A DNA stretch of 64,000 nucleotides from Agrobacterium genomosp. 13 str. CFBP 6927 (GTDB lineage: Bacteria > Pseudomonadota > Alphaproteobacteria > Rhizobiales > Rhizobiaceae): the NCBI GenBank assembly GCA_900012615.1, contig LT009757.1, forward strand, positions 1,829,851 through 1,893,850. Reading direction: 5' to 3'. Every line of letters begins with the position of its first letter. The first letter of the stretch is position 1. Positions 60,927 to 64,000 of the stretch are shown here, in pieces. The notes under the pieces were generated by a model. The model saw only the letters and a program-made list of their open reading frames with translations, was not told the origin of the DNA and did not search any database. The position numbers and the translations under genes were made by a program.

Positions 60927-61059
60927 CCGTCATGCCGGTCCCCGGGTCGAGCCCGAGGATGATCCGGCATCCAGCCAGCCCAAGTCCTTGGGCTGAGAGG
61001 GCTCTCTCCGCCGCGCAGATGCGCGTCGGCTGGATTCCGGCTCAGGGCCGGAAGGACGG
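60927..61059. repeat. Composite RIME-like repeat, copy C (inverted)
   Basis: About 133 bp. The reverse complement of its right half matches the left part of copy B (CCGTC, TTCCGGCC, then GAGCCGGAATCCAGC). Its left half carries an extra nested palindrome (CCCGGGTCGAGCCCGAGG) and GCCCAA/TTGGGC. It therefore lies in the opposite orientation to A and B and looks like two palindromic units joined. It sits between binding-protein and permease genes of one operon. Confidence 0.75.
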
Positions 61060-61116
61060 GAGAGAGATAACTGGACCTTCGACCGCAGGCGAAACGAAGC
61101 AAGGAGAAGATGCCAG

Positions 61117-62067
61117 ATGTTAGCCGTCCTCATCCGGCGTCTTTTAAGCCTCGTCATCACGCTGTTTGCCGTTTCCCTCGTCATCTATGTCGTCATGGGC
61201 CTGCTGCCGGGCGATCCGGCGGCCATCATGCTTGGAACCTCGGCGAGCCCCGATACGCTGGCCGCCCTGCAGAAGCAGATGGGCCTCGATCAACCGCTGC
61301 CGCTGCGCTATCTCCACTGGCTGGCCGGCGTGTTTCATGGCGATCTCGGGCAATCCTATACCTATGGCGTGCCGGTTGCGGGGCTGATCCTGGAGCGGCT
61401 GGCCGTTACCCTGCCGCTTGCGCTGCTGGCCGTCTGCCTTTCGGTGGCCATCGCCATTCCGCTTGGCGTGGCGGCGGCGAGGAGCCGCAACGGGGCGCTG
61501 GATTTTGCGGCCGGGCTGTTTTCGCATGTGGGCATTGCCGTGCCCGGCTTCTGGGTCGGGCTGCTGCTCATCATCGTCTTTTCCACCACGCTCGGCTGGA
61601 TGCCGGCTGGTGGGTTTCCCGGCTGGACGCCGAATTTTTCAGCGGGCCTCACGGCGCTTATCCTCCCGGCGGTCGCGCTGGCGCTGTCGCAGGCCGGAGT
61701 TCTTACACGCGTCTGCCGCTCCGCCGTGCTGGAAGTGATGAATGAGGATTTCGTGCGCACCGCGCGGGCCAAGGGCCTGAGCGAGCGGGTGGCGCTGTGG
61801 CGGCATGCGGTGCCGAATGCGATGATCCCTGTCGTCACCATGATCGGCCTGCAATTCACCTTCCTCATTGCTGGCGCGGTGCTGGTGGAAAATGTCTTCA
61901 ACCTGCCGGGGCTCGGGCGGCTTGCCTATCAGGCGCTGACCCAGCGCGATATCGTTGTCATGCAATCCGTCGTGCTGTTTTTCTCGGCGCTGGTGATCGT
62001 CATGAATTTCGTGGTCGATATCGCCTATCTCTTCATCGATCCGAGACTGCGGGCAGGTGCGCGATGA
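61117..62067 (+). CDS. Peptide ABC transporter permease, DppB-like (second system)
   Basis: 316-aa permease with six hydrophobic segments; pattern MGLDQPLPLRYLHWLAGVFHGDLGQSYTYG near the start and RHAVPNAMIPVVTMIGLQFTFLIAGAVLVENVFNLPGLG near the end. AAGGAGA precedes ATG 61117. It overlaps the next permease by four bases. Confidence 0.93.
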   Translation: MLAVLIRRLLSLVITLFAVSLVIYVVMGLLPGDPAAIMLGTSASPDTLAALQKQMGLDQPLPLRYLHWLAGVFHGDLGQSYTYGVPVAGLILERLAVTLPLALLAVCLSVAIAIPLGVAAARSRNGALDFAAGLFSHVGIAVPGFWVGLLLIIVFSTTLGWMPAGGFPGWTPNFSAGLTALILPAVALALSQAGVLTRVCRSAVLEVMNEDFVRTARAKGLSERVALWRHAVPNAMIPVVTMIGLQFTFLIAGAVLVENVFNLPGLGRLAYQALTQRDIVVMQSVVLFFSALVIVMNFVVDIAYLFIDPRLRAGAR

Positions 62068-62885
62068 TGCGATTGATCCGCCGCCGCCCCGCCTTTGCCG
62101 TCGGCATCGCCGTCACGGTCTTTCTGGTCGCAGTCGCCCTGCTGTCGCTGGTCTGGACGCCGGTGTCCCCCACAAAGATGCAGATCGTTCAGAAGCTGAA
62201 ATCGCCCTTCGTTTATGGCGGCCTCGGCACGGATCATTTCGGCCGCGACGTGTTGTCCATGCTGATGGCCGGTGCGTGGAACTCGCTGTCCACCTCCATC
62301 GCCGCCGTCGCCATCGGCGCATTTATCGGCACGACCATCGGCGTTGCGGTTGCGGCGCTGCGCGGTCTCACCGAAACCGTGGTCATGCGCATCTGCGACA
62401 TCATCTTCGCCGTGCCGCCCATCCTGTCGGCTATGATGCTCGGCGCCTTCATCGGCACGGGCCGTTTTACGGCCATCATCGCCATCGCCACCTTCATGGT
62501 GCCGGTCTTTGCCCGGCTGACGCTGGGGGCGGCGTTGCAGATATGGTCGCGGGAATATGTCACCGCCGCCACCAGCATCGGCCAGAACCGCGCCAAGATC
62601 ACGCTTTTCCACATCGTGCCGAATATTTCCAACCAGATCATCGTGCAGGTGACGATCCAGCTCGGTCTTGCGATATTGACGGAAGCAGGCCTTTCCTTCC
62701 TCGGTCTCGGCATGCCGCCGCCCGCCGCCACCTGGGGGCGGATGCTGGCCGATGCCCAGACCTATCTCGGCACAGCACCCTGGCTCGCCATCATGCCCGG
62801 CCTTGCGATTGCGCTCGCCGTCTTCGGCCTCAATCTTCTCGGCGACGGCCTGCGCGACCTGCTGGACCCGCGCGATACCAGCTGA
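62064..62885 (+). CDS. Peptide ABC transporter permease, DppC-like (second system)
   Basis: 273-aa permease with LGTDHFGRDVLSMLMAGAWNSL near residue 50, the EAA-type loop TAATSIGQNRAKITLFHIVPNISNQ and LSFLGLGMPPPAATWGRMLADA near the C-terminus. It ends 52 bases before the amidase gene. No ATPase gene follows within the window. Confidence 0.92.
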   Translation: MMRLIRRRPAFAVGIAVTVFLVAVALLSLVWTPVSPTKMQIVQKLKSPFVYGGLGTDHFGRDVLSMLMAGAWNSLSTSIAAVAIGAFIGTTIGVAVAALRGLTETVVMRICDIIFAVPPILSAMMLGAFIGTGRFTAIIAIATFMVPVFARLTLGAALQIWSREYVTAATSIGQNRAKITLFHIVPNISNQIIVQVTIQLGLAILTEAGLSFLGLGMPPPAATWGRMLADAQTYLGTAPWLAIMPGLAIALAVFGLNLLGDGLRDLLDPRDTS

Positions 62886-62937
62886 CCGTTTCAAGCCGAT
62901 ATCGCCCTATCTCCTGTTTTTCTGACGAGACGATGCC

Positions 62938-64000
62938 ATGACCGATCTCATAGACTTCAACACGCTCGAAATCCTGGCGCTTTACCGGGAGAGGAAGCTT
63001 TCGCCATCGGAATATTGGCAGGCGGTGGAGGCGCGTATCGATGCTTTCGAACCGGTGGTGAACGCGCTTTACGCCTACGATCCGGAAGATGCACGCAGGC
63101 AGGCGCTGGCCTCGACGCAACGTTGGCAAAAAGGCGAAACGCTCGGGGCCCTCGATGGCATTCCGGTCTCGCTGAAGGAATTGATCGCCACGAAAGGCCA
63201 TCCGGTGCCGCTTGGCACCAAAGCGGTGGAACTGGTGCCTGCGATCGACGACGCGCCGGTGGCCGCCCGCTGCCGTGAGGATGGCGCGATTATTTACGCC
63301 AAGACGACCTGCCCGGATTACGGCATGTTGTCCTCGGGTCTTTCCAGTTTCCACAAGCTCAGCCGCAATCCGTGGGACCCCACCCAGAACCCCGGCGGCT
63401 CCAGTGCCGGTGCTGTCTCGGCCGGGGCTGCGGGTTACGGCACGCTGCATATCGGCACGGATATTGGCGGCTCGGTGCGGTTGCCGGCGGGGTGGACCGG
63501 CCTGTTCGGTTTCAAGCCGAGCCAGGGCCGCATTCCGGTCGATCCCTATTATACCGGCCGCTGCGCCGGGCCGATGACCCGCACCGTTGCCGATGCCGCC
63601 TATGCCATGGCGACGCTTTCGCGTCCCGACTGGCGCGATGGCACATCGCTGCCGCCCAATGATATCAACTGGATGAACCTCGATATTAATGTAAAGGACC
63701 TGAAAATCGGCCTGATGCTGGATGCTGGCTGCGGCCTGCCGCTGGACGAAGAGGTGCGCGACGCCGTGCTCTCCGCCGCGAAACTGTTCGAGGCTGCCGG
63801 CGCCATCGTCATCCCGGTCGAGCCGGTGCTGACGCGGGAAATGCTGGATGGGCTGGATGATTTCTGGCGGGCGAAGTTCTGGGGCGACATGGCGGCTCTG
63901 AGCGCGGACCGTCGCGCCGCGATTCTTCCCTATATTCATGAATGGGCGCAGAAGGGGGCGGATATTTCCGGTTCGCGCGCCGTTTTCGGTTTCAACCAGA
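62938..64000 (+). CDS. Amidase signature family enzyme (3' partial)
   Basis: First 354 residues of an amidase; the gene runs off the window. The Ser-cisSer-Lys triad is visible: Lys80 (PVSLKEL), Ser155/156 in GGSSAGA and the nucleophile Ser179 in GTDIGGSVR. Relatives hydrolyse carboxamides, including indoleacetamide, acetamides and peptide amides; the substrate is not evident. Its position right after a peptide-type importer without dedicated ATPases suggests that the imported compound is an amide. Confidence 0.92.
   Translation, partial: MTDLIDFNTLEILALYRERKLSPSEYWQAVEARIDAFEPVVNALYAYDPEDARRQALASTQRWQKGETLGALDGIPVSLKELIATKGHPVPLGTKAVELVPAIDDAPVAARCREDGAIIYAKTTCPDYGMLSSGLSSFHKLSRNPWDPTQNPGGSSAGAVSAGAAGYGTLHIGTDIGGSVRLPAGWTGLFGFKPSQGRIPVDPYYTGRCAGPMTRTVADAAYAMATLSRPDWRDGTSLPPNDINWMNLDINVKDLKIGLMLDAGCGLPLDEEVRDAVLSAAKLFEAAGAIVIPVEPVLTREMLDGLDDFWRAKFWGDMAALSADRRAAILPYIHEWAQKGADISGSRAVFGFNQ

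Noticed and set aside
1-64000. Search for tRNA, rRNA, CRISPR arrays, prophage and transposase genes
   Set aside because: None could be supported by eye; the only repeats found are the palindromic intergenic elements.

Overview
The window looks like chromosomal DNA of an alphaproteobacterium of the Agrobacterium/Rhizobium group. It is GC-rich and densely packed with ABC-transporter operons and LacI, LysR and IclR regulators. It carries several copies of a palindromic intergenic repeat of the rhizobial mosaic-element (RIME) type. It also holds a glucoside 3-dehydrogenase-like module of the kind behind the 3-ketolactose trait of biovar 1 agrobacteria, and a catechol siderophore locus matching the logic of agrobactin. 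No rRNA, tRNA, CRISPR array, phage gene or insertion sequence was seen. No stretch over 300 bases lacks a gene.

Region 1 (1-10.3 kb, + strand) is a sugar or glycoside module. It contains an RbsA-type ATPase (5' end outside the window), two permeases, a LacI regulator, a cytoplasmic TIM-barrel epimerase/lyase-like protein and a Gfo/Idh/MocA oxidoreductase. These are followed by an exported second TIM-barrel protein, a GMC-type FAD dehydrogenase, its twin-arginine small subunit and a cytochrome c. I read this as periplasmic 3-oxidation of glycosides linked to uptake and breakdown. A DUF488 gene and a PhoX phosphatase gene follow on the minus strand.

Region 2 (13.0-37.4 kb) is the centrepiece, a vibriobactin/agrobactin-type siderophore locus. 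A leftward operon, entC-entE-entB-entA-PPTase, makes and activates 2,3-dihydroxybenzoate. It diverges from a Cy-Cy-A NRPS gene and a VibH-like free-standing condensation protein. Facing these is a leftward unit with a siderophore-interacting reductase, a second stand-alone aryl carrier protein and a C-PCP-C protein. The six-domain VibF synthetase is therefore split into two proteins encoded on opposite strands. A FecBCDE-type importer and a TonB-dependent receptor complete uptake, with a flavin monooxygenase and an IclR gene lying between them. TGA-N9-TCA palindromes (RirA/IRO type) lie at the entC/NRPS divergence and before the receptor.

Region 3 (37.6-49.3 kb) has a glutaryl-CoA dehydrogenase diverging from a LysR gene. 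Next comes a LacI-led operon (transporter, nucleoside hydrolase, adenine deaminase) for purine nucleoside salvage. It is followed by an unusual pair, a leaderless trypsin-like protease and a three-TM membrane protein, behind an AT-rich promoter region.

Region 4 (49.5-64 kb) is devoted to peptide and amide use. It holds an M20 amidohydrolase, a phosphoribosyltransferase, an M19 dipeptidase, a complete Dpp-type peptide transporter, a LysR regulator, a second peptide transporter without its own ATPases in view, and the start of an amidase gene cut by the window edge.
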